Shown in pieces: positions 1-6,765 of a stretch of DNA of 8,314 bases; positions within the stretch are counted from its first letter, which is position 1; each line of letters starts with the position of its first letter. Made by a program: the position numbers and the translations under genes. This stretch comes from Acidobacteriaceae bacterium (lineage in GTDB: Bacteria > Acidobacteriota > Terriglobia > Terriglobales > Acidobacteriaceae): the NCBI GenBank assembly GCA_003133425.1, contig PKXI01000339.1:20947-29260 (forward strand), given 5' to 3'. Under the pieces are notes generated by a model. It searched no databases and was not told the origin of the DNA. It saw only the letters and a list, made by a program, of their open reading frames with translations.

Positions 1-176
1 GAGGCAAGGAACCGCGCGCCACTCTCGAAGAAGTGCGCATGGGGCGCAAGAAGATGTACGCCTCTTCTGCACATGCTCAGCAGGAATTGGGTTTCCGCAT
101 TGTTCCCATCTATCCGGCCATGCGCGCTGCGATTGAGTGGTTCCGCGCGCACGGTTACGCGCCACCTTCCGCATGA
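1..176 (+). CDS. hpnA: HpnA, hopanoid-associated NAD-dependent sugar epimerase/reductase-like protein (3' end only)
   Basis: Only the last 57 or so codons are present; the gene enters from the left edge in the frame starting at base 3 and stops at TGA 174-176. The visible peptide includes EEVRMGRKKMYASSAHA, then QELGFR and AIEWFRAHGY. This matches the C-terminal substrate-side segment of HpnA, an extended short-chain dehydrogenase/reductase found in hopanoid clusters. The Rossmann glycine motif and the YxxxK site lie outside the window. HpnA is hopanoid-associated by gene context; I know of no firmly assigned reaction. Its stop codon overlaps the hpnG start in an ATGA arrangement (173-176), which points to translational coupling and a shared operon. 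The identification rests on the C-terminal signature plus the neighbours. Confidence 0.85.
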   Translation, partial: GKEPRATLEEVRMGRKKMYASSAHAQQELGFRIVPIYPAMRAAIEWFRAHGYAPPSA

Positions 177-895
177 GCAGAGTTGCCATCATCGCCGCAA
201 TGCCAGCTGAGCTGAAGCCGCTGGTGCGGGGCTGGCAGCATGAGCGCCGCAACGGAGTCGATTTGTGGCGCTGGCGCTTCGATGAGGGAGAGTGGGTTGC
301 CGCGTGCGCAGGGGCAGGCCAGAAAGCTGCTACACGAGCGTTTGCCGAGGTCGAGAAGGACGGGCCGCTCTCTTGCGTTATTTCGATCGGCTGGGTAGGG
401 GCGCTGATTGAAGAGGCAAAGCCAGGAAAAGCCTACAAGGTGTCTGGCGTGATTGACTCCAGCACCGGGGAGCGTTTTCATGTGACCCAGTGGTCCAGCG
501 AGTGCCTGGTTGTAACGAGCCCAAAGGTCGCGGATGCTGCCGAGAAGAAGCGCCTGGCTTCAACCTATGGGGCCGCTCTTGTTGATATGGAGGCGGCCGC
601 GGTTGCCCGGCTCGCCGGCATGCGAGGCATTCCGTTCTCTTGCTGCAAGGGCGTGAGCGACGGATTCAGCGAAGATCTGCTTGATTTCAATCGTTTTATA
701 TCGCCCGACGGGCAGTTTCAAATGGGTCGGTTGCTGCTTTATGTCCTTCCCCGGCCTTGGCACTGGCCTGCACTCATCCGGATGGGCGAGAATAGTAGAA
801 AGGCTTCCCAGAGCATCAGGGAGCTTCTGCTCGAAAATATGGATAAACCTGGAGTTATCGCAAACCAGAATGGCGACTCAAATCTCACGCGCTGA
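173..895 (+). CDS. hpnG: HpnG, adenosylhopane nucleosidase/phosphorylase
   Basis: A 240-residue protein of the purine nucleoside phosphorylase / MTA-SAH nucleosidase fold. In hopanoid producers HpnG removes adenine from adenosylhopane to give ribosylhopane, the branch point for extended C35 hopanoids. Visible family features are an N-terminal strand VAIIAAMPAE with Glu13 in the position of the nucleosidase acid, the core segment SIGWVGAL at about 71-78, VDMEAAAVA at about 137-145 where Met139-Glu140 would contact the ribose, and KGVSDGFSED at about 159-168 with Asp163 as the purine-contacting Asp. I chose ATG 173 rather than an in-frame upstream ATG at 137 because the protein then begins directly at the first beta strand and the start overlaps the hpnA stop as ATGA. 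The last 15-20 residues are polar and look unconserved. They overlap the proposed start of the next gene by 26 bases. Function is assigned from the family and context. Confidence 0.9.
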   Translation: MSRVAIIAAMPAELKPLVRGWQHERRNGVDLWRWRFDEGEWVAACAGAGQKAATRAFAEVEKDGPLSCVISIGWVGALIEEAKPGKAYKVSGVIDSSTGERFHVTQWSSECLVVTSPKVADAAEKKRLASTYGAALVDMEAAAVARLAGMRGIPFSCCKGVSDGFSEDLLDFNRFISPDGQFQMGRLLLYVLPRPWHWPALIRMGENSRKASQSIRELLLENMDKPGVIANQNGDSNLTR

Positions 896-2000
896 AGGCT
901 CTATCGAGCCGAAGATTCCTTCCACTATGCGCGCCGTGGTCTATCGCGGCATTAACGACATGCGCGTGGAAACTGTGCCTGTGCCCACGATTGGTCCAGG
1001 GGAGCTACTGATCAAGGTGGCCACCTGCGGAATCTGCGGGACGGACCTGAAAAAGATCCACATGGGCTCGCACTCCGCGCCGCGGATTTTCGGCCATGAG
1101 ATGGCTGGAACAGTGGTTCAGGTGGGCGAGGGGGTTACAAAGTACTCCGTTGGCCAGCGAGTGATGACGTTCCACCATGTTCCGTGCGGCGAATGCTACT
1201 ACTGCCGCAAGCGGACGCCGTCGCAGTGCCCGCTTTATTTGAAGACCGGCGTGACGGCGGGTTTTGCGCCCTCTGGTGGGGGCTTTGCTGAGTACATCCG
1301 GGTGATGGATTTCGTGGTTGCGAACCGCGGCGTGGTGGTGATTCCCGCCGATGTTCCATTCGAGCAGGCAGCCTTTATCGAGCCGTTGAACACCGTACTG
1401 AAAGGCGTAAAGCTGCTGAATCTTGCGGCTGACGACACCGTGCTGGTTATCGGGCAGGGGCCCATTGGGCTGATGCACGCCGCGCTTGCGCGACGCACCG
1501 GGGCGCGTGTGCTTACTTCCGATTTGTTTGCTGAACGCCACGCGATTGCGGCACGGTTCGGGCTCAAGGACCCGATCCATGCGGGCACGGAGAACGTGGT
1601 GGAGAGGGTGCTTGCGGTAACCGAAGGCCGGGGCGCGGATGCCGTGATTCTGGCCGTTGGGGGCAATGCCCTGATAAAGACAGCTATGGATGCGGCTCGG
1701 CCGGGCGGCAAGGTGATGCTTTTTGCCCAGACTCAGCACGGCGAAGCAACTATCGATCCTGCCGCAGTTTGCGTGGACGAGAAGACCCTACTCGGCTCAT
1801 ACTCATCATCGTTCTCGATTCTGGACGAAGTGACGGGCCTGGTTCTGGACGGCTACCGCAATGGGTTCGACCTGACCCAACTGATTTCTCACCGCTTTCA
1901 GCTTGAGCAGGCGGTTGAGGCCATCGAAATTGCATCACATCCACAAGCGGGGTCAATGAAGATTATGATTGAACCTGTACTTGGCGGGGGCGGAGAGTAG
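870..2000 (+). CDS. Zinc-dependent medium-chain alcohol/polyol dehydrogenase (first of tandem pair)
   Basis: A 376-residue MDR-superfamily dehydrogenase resembling sorbitol, threonine and other polyol dehydrogenases. It should oxidise or reduce a secondary alcohol/carbonyl in the cytoplasm using NAD(P). Catalytic-zinc ligand candidates are Cys56 (GICGTD), His76-Glu77 (GHE) and Glu171 (IEPLN). Structural-zinc cysteines are 106, 109, 112 and 120 (C-x2-C-x2-C-x7-C). The Rossmann motif GQGPIG is at 195-200, and Asp218 at the end of the next strand suggests NAD rather than NADP. The start is uncertain. ATG 870 overlaps hpnG by 26 bases and has only a distant GGAG at 851-854. ATG 927 would start at MRAVVYRG, the usual family N-terminus, but has no better ribosome binding site. 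It is paralogous to the next gene (shared MRA-V, VPVP, PGEL and CGTDLK). The position next to hpnG suggests side-chain processing of hopanoids, but the substrate is unknown. Confidence 0.85.
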   Translation: MATQISRAEGSIEPKIPSTMRAVVYRGINDMRVETVPVPTIGPGELLIKVATCGICGTDLKKIHMGSHSAPRIFGHEMAGTVVQVGEGVTKYSVGQRVMTFHHVPCGECYYCRKRTPSQCPLYLKTGVTAGFAPSGGGFAEYIRVMDFVVANRGVVVIPADVPFEQAAFIEPLNTVLKGVKLLNLAADDTVLVIGQGPIGLMHAALARRTGARVLTSDLFAERHAIAARFGLKDPIHAGTENVVERVLAVTEGRGADAVILAVGGNALIKTAMDAARPGGKVMLFAQTQHGEATIDPAAVCVDEKTLLGSYSSSFSILDEVTGLVLDGYRNGFDLTQLISHRFQLEQAVEAIEIASHPQAGSMKIMIEPVLGGGGE

Positions 2001-2005
2001 GAGGG
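1999..2005 (+). promoter_or_regulatory. Strong Shine-Dalgarno for the second dehydrogenase, deciding the long start
   Basis: AGGAGGG begins inside the stop codon of the upstream dehydrogenase (TAG 1998-2000) and sits 5 bases before ATG 2011. It is the best ribosome binding site on the plus strand of this window. It supports translation from 2011, and so inclusion of the unusual N-terminal repeat region. The alternative start is ATG 2221, at the canonical family N-terminus, which has no purine-rich site just upstream. Confidence 0.8.
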
Positions 2006-2010
2006 ACTTG

Positions 2011-3252
2011 ATGGCGAGTACCGTGAAAGACGCGATCCTCCGCGGCCGCAAAACGATCGAAGGTGTCGTCGAGGGAGGCCTGAACACAGTCGAGACGGTC
2101 GTTGAAGCAGGCCTGAATACCGTCGATACCGTGGTCGACAAAGGCCGCCAGACGGTCGAATCCGCCGTCAGTCTGGGTCGCAGGACCGTCGAGAACACGT
2201 TTCTCCACGGGCACAGCACCATGCGAGCCGCAGTCCTCCACGGACGTGAAGATATCCGAATCGAGCGGGTCCCTGTCCCAGAGGCCGCACCGGGCGAATT
2301 GATTGTAAGCGTGGGCGCCGCGCTGACTTGCGGAACAGACTTGAAGGTTTTTCGCCGGGGCTATCATGCGCGCATGATTGTGCCTCCCGCATTGTTTGGG
2401 CATGAACTGGCTGGAACAGTTGTGCAGGCGGGTGCGGGAGCCGCGGATTTTGCGCCTGGCGACCGTGTGGTTGCTCTCAATTCCGCTCCGTGCGGCCAGT
2501 GTTACTTCTGCGCGCGCGGCCAGGAAAATCTCTGCGACGATCTGCTTTTTAATAACGGCGCGTATGCCGAGTTCATCCGAATTCCCTCGCGGATTGTAGC
2601 CAAGAACACCCTGCATGTTCCGGACCACGTACCGCTGGAACACGCTGCACTGACGGAACCGCTGGCCTGCGCGGTTCATGGGTTTATGGACTCCAGACCC
2701 CGAGCCGGAGACACCGTCGCCGTGATCGGTGGCGGCCCGCTGGGGCTGATGATTCTGCACGTGGCCGCCCTGGCAGGCTATGAAGTGATCGCGATTGTGA
2801 AGCACAACGGGCAGATGGAAGCAGCGCGGCAGTTGGGCGCCGCCCACGTGGTGCAGACCACGAGTATCCGCAAAGCCATCCGCGAGACGCGCGCGCTTAC
2901 GCCGAAGAATCGCGGCGTCGATATTGCAATTGAAGCTGTGGGCGTACCTGAAGCCTGGCAGGAAGCTGTGGAACTTGTGCGCAAGGGCGGGACGGTGAAT
3001 TTTTTCGGCGGTTGCGCCGCGGATACGCACGTAACGCTGGACACCAACCGCATCCACTACAGCGACATTACATTGCGCGCGACTTTCCATCACACTCCGG
3101 CCATCTGCCGGGAGGCGCTTGCGCTGATTTCCGGCGGCCGATTCCAGGCGGGAGCTTTCATCACTGGCCATGCTCATCTCTACGAACTCAACCGCGTCTT
3201 CGAGAAGCTGATGAACCGCAGCAGCGAGATCAAGACCGCCATAGTGCCCTGA
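2011..3252 (+). CDS. Zinc-dependent medium-chain dehydrogenase with N-terminal 11-residue-repeat amphipathic helix
   Basis: A 413-residue protein in two parts. Residues 1-70 are an extension of 11-residue repeats. Thr recurs at 4, 15, 26, 37, 48, 59 and 70, and Gly at 12, 23, 34, 45, 56, 67 and 78, with mostly valine/alanine/isoleucine at unit positions 2, 5 and 6. Residues 71-413 are a complete MDR dehydrogenase beginning MRAAVLHGRED. Catalytic-zinc candidates are Cys107, His131-Glu132 and Glu216. Structural-zinc cysteines are 161, 164, 167 and 175. The Rossmann motif GGGPLG is at 240-245. The acidic residue expected after the second strand is replaced by a basic stretch (VKHN, 263-266), so NADP(H) use is possible. 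The start is fixed by AGGAGGG at 1999-2005. The family start at 2221 would be the only alternative. The domain architecture is unusual for MDR enzymes. I infer that the helix attaches the enzyme to a membrane or oligomerises it. The substrate is unknown, but context points to hopanoid side-chain chemistry. Confidence 0.85.
   Translation: MASTVKDAILRGRKTIEGVVEGGLNTVETVVEAGLNTVDTVVDKGRQTVESAVSLGRRTVENTFLHGHSTMRAAVLHGREDIRIERVPVPEAAPGELIVSVGAALTCGTDLKVFRRGYHARMIVPPALFGHELAGTVVQAGAGAADFAPGDRVVALNSAPCGQCYFCARGQENLCDDLLFNNGAYAEFIRIPSRIVAKNTLHVPDHVPLEHAALTEPLACAVHGFMDSRPRAGDTVAVIGGGPLGLMILHVAALAGYEVIAIVKHNGQMEAARQLGAAHVVQTTSIRKAIRETRALTPKNRGVDIAIEAVGVPEAWQEAVELVRKGGTVNFFGGCAADTHVTLDTNRIHYSDITLRATFHHTPAICREALALISGGRFQAGAFITGHAHLYELNRVFEKLMNRSSEIKTAIVP
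2020..2250 (+). repeat. Seven degenerate 33-bp tandem units encoding a hendecad (11-residue) helix
   Basis: Units of exactly 33 bp start at 2020, 2053, 2086, 2119, 2152, 2185 and 2218, with no insertion or deletion between them. Each begins with a Thr codon (ACN) and has a Gly codon (GGN) at codon 9. Units 2 to 4 are the most alike: by eye 23 of 33 bases match between units 2 and 3, and 21 of 33 between units 3 and 4, mostly differing at third positions. The translated units include TIEGVVEGGLN, TVETVVEAGLN and TVDTVVDKGRQ. The seventh unit (TMRAAVLHGRE) is already the first strand of the dehydrogenase domain, so only six units are truly extra. The degenerate DNA with preserved 11-residue period suggests an old duplication kept by selection on the protein. 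Confidence 0.85.
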
Positions 3253-3261
3253 GGCGAACCA

Positions 3262-4293
3262 ATGACTGCGGCCACTGTGCAACCGGACAAAAACGCTCTG
3301 GAGAGGAAAGTACTACCACAGGGCGGCGATGACGACCCAGGCGAAGCACTCGCGCGCGGCTGGGCTGCACTGCCCGCTTCGTATCGCATTCCGGACGTTG
3401 CGCCCACAATTGAAGAGGCACGCGCGTGGTGCCGCCGACTGGCCGAGTCGCACTACGAGAACTTCCACGTTGCGTCGTGGTTTTTGCCCAAGGCTCTGCG
3501 TCCGCACTTTCACTCCATCTACGCGTACTGCCGTGTCTCAGACGATTTGGGCGACGAGGTAGGTTCGACGGCGCAGGCGCTGGCGCTGCTGGACCAGTGG
3601 GGCCGCGAACTCGATGCATGCTATGAAGGCCGCGCGCGTCATCCGGTATTTGTTGCACTTGGAGAAACGATTCGCGCTTGCTCCATTCCCAAAGAACCGT
3701 TTGCGGATCTGCTGACGGCGTTTCGGCAGGACCAGACCGTTACGCGGTATGCATCGATGAATGCGGTGCTGGGCTACTGTCACTACTCGGCGAATCCGGT
3801 GGGCCGGCTGGTGCTTTATGCGTGCGGCGAAGTGAGCGAGGAGAATTTTCGGTTGTCGGGCGCGACTTGTTCGGCGCTGCAACTGGCCAACTTCTGGCAG
3901 GATGTTCGCGTGGACTTTGGCAAGGGACGCGTCTACTTGCCGCAGGACGATATGCAGCGCTTCGGCGTGAACGATGAGACGATCGCGAGTGGGATTGCGA
4001 CGCCCGAGTTTCGCGCGCTGCTCAGATTTGAAGTGGACTATGCGCGGTCGCTTTTCGAGCAGGGACTGCCGCTGATTGGCAGGGTCAACCGCGACCTGGC
4101 GCTCGATCTCGACCTGTTCAGCCGCGGCGGCCTTGAGATTTTGCGTGCGATCGAGCGGCGCGACTACGACGTGCTCAGCGCGCGCCCGGCTATTTCGAAA
4201 CGCACCAAACTCGCTCTCGCATTGCGCGCACTCAGTGGGAAGGCGTTTCCATTTCTCCGCCTCGGCACGGGCACGACAGAGAAGGCGGCTTGA
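3262..4293 (+). CDS. hpnC: HpnC, hydroxysqualene synthase
   Basis: A 343-residue trans-isoprenyl diphosphate (squalene/phytoene synthase) family enzyme. In the three-step bacterial route, HpnC converts presqualene diphosphate made by HpnD into hydroxysqualene. The first aspartate-rich motif is SDDLGDE at 93-99, and the second is in NFWQDVRVDFGKGRVYLP, with Asp214 and Asp218. Both coordinate the Mg2+-diphosphate. HYENFHVASWFLP at about 64-76 is characteristic of the HpnC branch. The N-terminus carries about 45 extra residues, including a GGDDD cluster at 21-25, before the conserved fold; these look disordered. The gene begins 9 bases after the upstream dehydrogenase, with GAGG (3251-3254) overlapping that gene's stop as a likely ribosome binding site. 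Its stop TGA 4291-4293 overlaps the hpnD TTG start. Confidence 0.93.
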   Translation: MTAATVQPDKNALERKVLPQGGDDDPGEALARGWAALPASYRIPDVAPTIEEARAWCRRLAESHYENFHVASWFLPKALRPHFHSIYAYCRVSDDLGDEVGSTAQALALLDQWGRELDACYEGRARHPVFVALGETIRACSIPKEPFADLLTAFRQDQTVTRYASMNAVLGYCHYSANPVGRLVLYACGEVSEENFRLSGATCSALQLANFWQDVRVDFGKGRVYLPQDDMQRFGVNDETIASGIATPEFRALLRFEVDYARSLFEQGLPLIGRVNRDLALDLDLFSRGGLEILRAIERRDYDVLSARPAISKRTKLALALRALSGKAFPFLRLGTGTTEKAA

Positions 4294-5216
4294 CCCAAGA
4301 AACTACATCCAACGGAGTCACGCTCGGCGAGGCTTATACTGTCTGCCGATCGATCGCAAGGCGCGAAGCGAAGAACTTCTACTACGCTTTCATCGCTCTG
4401 CCCACAACGCGCCGCAATGCAATCTGCGCCATCTATGCCTTCATGCGTCGAGCCGATGACCTGGCTGACGACGAGAGTTTTCCGATTGCCGAGCGGCGAG
4501 CGCACCTGGATGCATGGCTGAATGAATGGCGTGCAGTTTGCTGTGGTGCGCAGACAGCTGACCCGGTCTTCCTGGCGGTGCGCGATGCCATCACGCGCTT
4601 TGCGATTCCGTTGAGCCTTCTCGATGAGTTGGTGGCCGGTGTCACCATGGATCTGGATCGAGGTGATAACGGCGGGCCGGATACCTACGCGACGTTTGCT
4701 GATCTCTATCGGTATTGCTACCTGGTGGCGTCGGTGGTTGGGCTGGTGTGCATCCGGGTCTTTGGTTACAAGGACTCGCGTGCGGAGAAATTCGCGGAGG
4801 AGACGGGCATTGCGTTTCAGCTGACCAACATTCTCCGCGACGTTGCGGAGGACGCGGCACGGAACCGCGTCTATTTGCCATTGGAAGATTTATCGGCTCA
4901 TCACGTTTCCCTCGAGTCGCTGCTTCACCGCGCTGCGGGGGCGCCGCCCACCGCGGACGAGCGCGCGTTGCTCGAAGCGATTGCACAGCGCGCGGAGTAC
5001 TACTACCGCTCGGCCGAGGCGCTGCTGCCGTTTATCGACCGCGAAAGCAGACCTGCAATGCAGGTGCTGGTTTCTGTTTATCATGCGTTGCTGAAGCGTA
5101 TTGAGCGGGCTGATTACGATGTGTTTTCGCGCCGGGCCAGCGTGCCTCTGCGGACGAAGCTCACTATTTTGGCCGTGGGGCTGACGCGGATGACATGGGC
5201 GCGGCTGGTTGCTTGA
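4290..5216 (+). CDS. hpnD: HpnD, presqualene diphosphate synthase
   Basis: A 308-residue squalene/phytoene synthase family enzyme. It condenses two farnesyl diphosphates head to head into presqualene diphosphate, the first committed step here. The first Asp motif is RRADDLADDE at 53-62 and the second is QLTNILRDVAEDAARNRVYLP at 177-197, with Asp184 and Asp188. NFYYAFIALP at 29-38 fits the HpnD/phytoene-synthase branch. The start is TTG 4290-4292, which overlaps the hpnC stop as TTGA. AAGGCGG just upstream (4282-4288) is a possible ribosome binding site. No suitable ATG exists nearer the start of the conserved fold, so a TTG start coupled to hpnC is the best reading. It is a diverged paralogue of hpnC, and together with HpnE they replace a single squalene synthase. 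Confidence 0.93.
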   Translation: MTQETTSNGVTLGEAYTVCRSIARREAKNFYYAFIALPTTRRNAICAIYAFMRRADDLADDESFPIAERRAHLDAWLNEWRAVCCGAQTADPVFLAVRDAITRFAIPLSLLDELVAGVTMDLDRGDNGGPDTYATFADLYRYCYLVASVVGLVCIRVFGYKDSRAEKFAEETGIAFQLTNILRDVAEDAARNRVYLPLEDLSAHHVSLESLLHRAAGAPPTADERALLEAIAQRAEYYYRSAEALLPFIDRESRPAMQVLVSVYHALLKRIERADYDVFSRRASVPLRTKLTILAVGLTRMTWARLVA

Positions 5217-5228
5217 GGCGGAGAGAGA

Positions 5229-6668
5229 TTGAGTAACTTGCCACAGGATTTGCAGAAGACTGCCACAGTGGTTGGTGGTGGCGTGGCTGGGATGAGCGCG
5301 GCTTGTGCGCTGGCAGAGGCAGGGCTGCGCGTGCAACTGGTGGAGCGACGCGGATATCTTGGCGGGCGGGCTAGTTCGTATCTGCATCCGGGCGTGAATG
5401 AGGTTATTGATAACTGCCAGCATGTGCTGTTTGGGTGCTGCACGAATCTTGTCGGATTCTACAAACGCATTGGTGTCGCGGACCGCATTTACTGGACCAG
5501 CGAGATGACGATGATTGAGCCGGGGGGACGGCGGTCGAGGCTGGGGCCGTCGAGATTTGGTCCTTTGGGGCTGCCGGCGCCACTGCATGGACTGCCGAAG
5601 CTGATGGCGGCTCATGCGTTTTCGCTTGCAGATAAGTTTGCGCTGGCACGGGCCTTTACGGTCCTGATGCGGCCGGTGGAGGCTGACTCGACCGAATCGC
5701 TTGGCGCGTGGCTCAGACGCAACGGGCAGACGCAGGGTGCGATCGAGCGCTTCTGGCGGCTTGTGATTGCAAGCGCGCTTAACGCCGATATTGATTCGAT
5801 TGCGCTGCCTTATGCAGCGAAGGTGATTCGCGAGCTGTTTATGAACTCGGCGTTTGCAGGCAGCATGGGGATGAGTAGCGTGCCGCTGAGCGAATTGTAT
5901 GCGGGAGTGACTCCATTCATTGAGCAGCGCGGCGGCGGTGTTCACTTGAATACCTTTATTGAGGGCGCGCGGTGGGATGAGAGCAGAGCGCGGTGGACCA
6001 TTCAAACGCGCAGCGGGGAATTGGCATCGGATTTTCTGGTTGTTGCGTTGCCGTTTGAGGCCACTGCGCAGTTGTTGCCGCATCTGCCTGCGGCGGAGGG
6101 CAAACAGGAATTGACGCGGCAGATTGAGCGGCATGAGCACTGGCCGATCTGCAGCGTGCATTTGTGGTTTGACCGCGAGATTACAGAACTGGATCATGCG
6201 GTGCTTCTGGATCGGGAGATTCACTGGATGTATAACCAGTCGCGGCTGCAGACGGGGCGCGGCGGACACTACATCGAGCTGGTGGTGAGTGCGACGCGGG
6301 CGTTTGCGGCGCTGCCGCGGGAAGAGGCACTCCGGCAGGCGCTTGCAGAGCTTGCGGAGTTTTTTCCGCGCGTGAAAGAGGCGAAGCCGGAAAAGGTGGC
6401 GCTGGTGAAGGAAGTGCGGGCTACATTTGGCGTTCCGCCAGGGATTGATGCGTTGCGGCCGAGTGCTGTTTCTCCGTGGCCGAATTGCTTTCTTGCCGGG
6501 GATTGGACTGCGACGGGGTGGCCGTCAACGATGGAGAGCGCGGTGCGGTCGGGGCATCTGGCAGCTGAGGCTTTGTGCATGACTGTTGGGGAGCCGCGGA
6601 CATTTCTCGATCCCGATTTGAGGCCGACGGGGCTGATGCGGTTGATCGCGGTGGGGAATTCGAAATAG
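5229..6668 (+). CDS. hpnE: HpnE, hydroxysqualene dehydroxylase (FAD-dependent, squalene-forming)
   Basis: A 479-residue flavoprotein of the phytoene desaturase/amine oxidase superfamily. It reduces hydroxysqualene to squalene, completing the HpnC-D-E route that feeds squalene-hopene cyclase. The N-terminal dinucleotide-binding motif VVGGGVAGMSAA has glycines at 16, 17, 18 and 21 and ends with Glu39 (VERRGYLGGRASS), which would bind the FAD ribose. A C-terminal flavin-binding segment FLAGDWTATGWPSTMESAVRSG lies at about 421-442. Translation most likely starts at TTG 5229, preceded by GGAGAG at 5220-5225 and 12 bases after the hpnD stop. The protein is somewhat longer than the HpnE I would expect, mainly through a short N-terminal lead and a C-terminal tail after residue 450. 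It is the last plus-strand gene of the operon. A palindrome follows 29 bases downstream. Confidence 0.92.
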   Translation: MSNLPQDLQKTATVVGGGVAGMSAACALAEAGLRVQLVERRGYLGGRASSYLHPGVNEVIDNCQHVLFGCCTNLVGFYKRIGVADRIYWTSEMTMIEPGGRRSRLGPSRFGPLGLPAPLHGLPKLMAAHAFSLADKFALARAFTVLMRPVEADSTESLGAWLRRNGQTQGAIERFWRLVIASALNADIDSIALPYAAKVIRELFMNSAFAGSMGMSSVPLSELYAGVTPFIEQRGGGVHLNTFIEGARWDESRARWTIQTRSGELASDFLVVALPFEATAQLLPHLPAAEGKQELTRQIERHEHWPICSVHLWFDREITELDHAVLLDREIHWMYNQSRLQTGRGGHYIELVVSATRAFAALPREEALRQALAELAEFFPRVKEAKPEKVALVKEVRATFGVPPGIDALRPSAVSPWPNCFLAGDWTATGWPSTMESAVRSGHLAAEALCMTVGEPRTFLDPDLRPTGLMRLIAVGNSK

Positions 6669-6697
6669 AGAGAGCATTTGGCTTACGGTCGTGGTCT

Positions 6698-6733
6698 CCC
6701 ACCCTTTCCGCAGGAATAAGCGGAAAGGATGGG
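6698..6733. repeat. Intergenic palindrome, copy 1 (REP-like, possible bidirectional terminator)
   Basis: The left arm at 6698-6711 (CCCACCCTTTCCGC) pairs with the right arm at 6720-6733 (GCGGAAAGGATGGG) across an 8-base loop. Thirteen of 14 pairs match; the one mismatch is C6702 opposite A6729. It lies between the convergent hpnE and the minus-strand transporter pair, where a shared transcription stop is expected. No T-run follows the stem on either strand, so it is not a standard intrinsic terminator. The outer arms are the same as in copy 2 at 7681-7725, while the inner stem differs. Confidence 0.8.
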
Positions 6734-6765
6734 GCACGGGACTGTCTCGGTAAACGCTCGGTTCT

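Noticed and set aside
137..172. In-frame upstream ATG at 137 as hpnG start
   Set aside because: It lies within hpnA coding sequence and adds an Arg-rich leader; ATG 173 matches the family N-terminus and overlaps the hpnA stop.
1953..2222. Minus-strand open frame with a repeated STTVSTVFRP-like peptide
   Set aside because: The periodic peptide is the antisense reading of the 33-bp units; the sense reading has a strong ribosome binding site and joins an intact enzyme.
2020..2250. Tandem 33-bp units as a CRISPR or minisatellite
   Set aside because: The units are contiguous without spacers, degenerate at third codon positions and in frame within a gene, so they are protein-level repeats.
1963..3282. 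Minus-strand open frame of 439 codons opposite the second dehydrogenase
   Set aside because: It mirrors a complete zinc dehydrogenase, has low-complexity His/Arg-rich content and no recognisable fold or ribosome binding site.
4890..6269. Long minus-strand open frame of 459 codons opposite hpnD and hpnE
   Set aside because: It is antisense to two well-recognised enzymes, is rich in Arg, His, Gln and Pro with no domain signature, and is what GC-rich codon usage produces opposite real genes.
6698..6733. Canonical rho-independent terminator for hpnE
   Set aside because: The stem is good but no T-tract follows on either strand, and a sequence-related palindrome lies elsewhere in the window, which fits a dispersed repeat better; a secondary terminator role remains possible.
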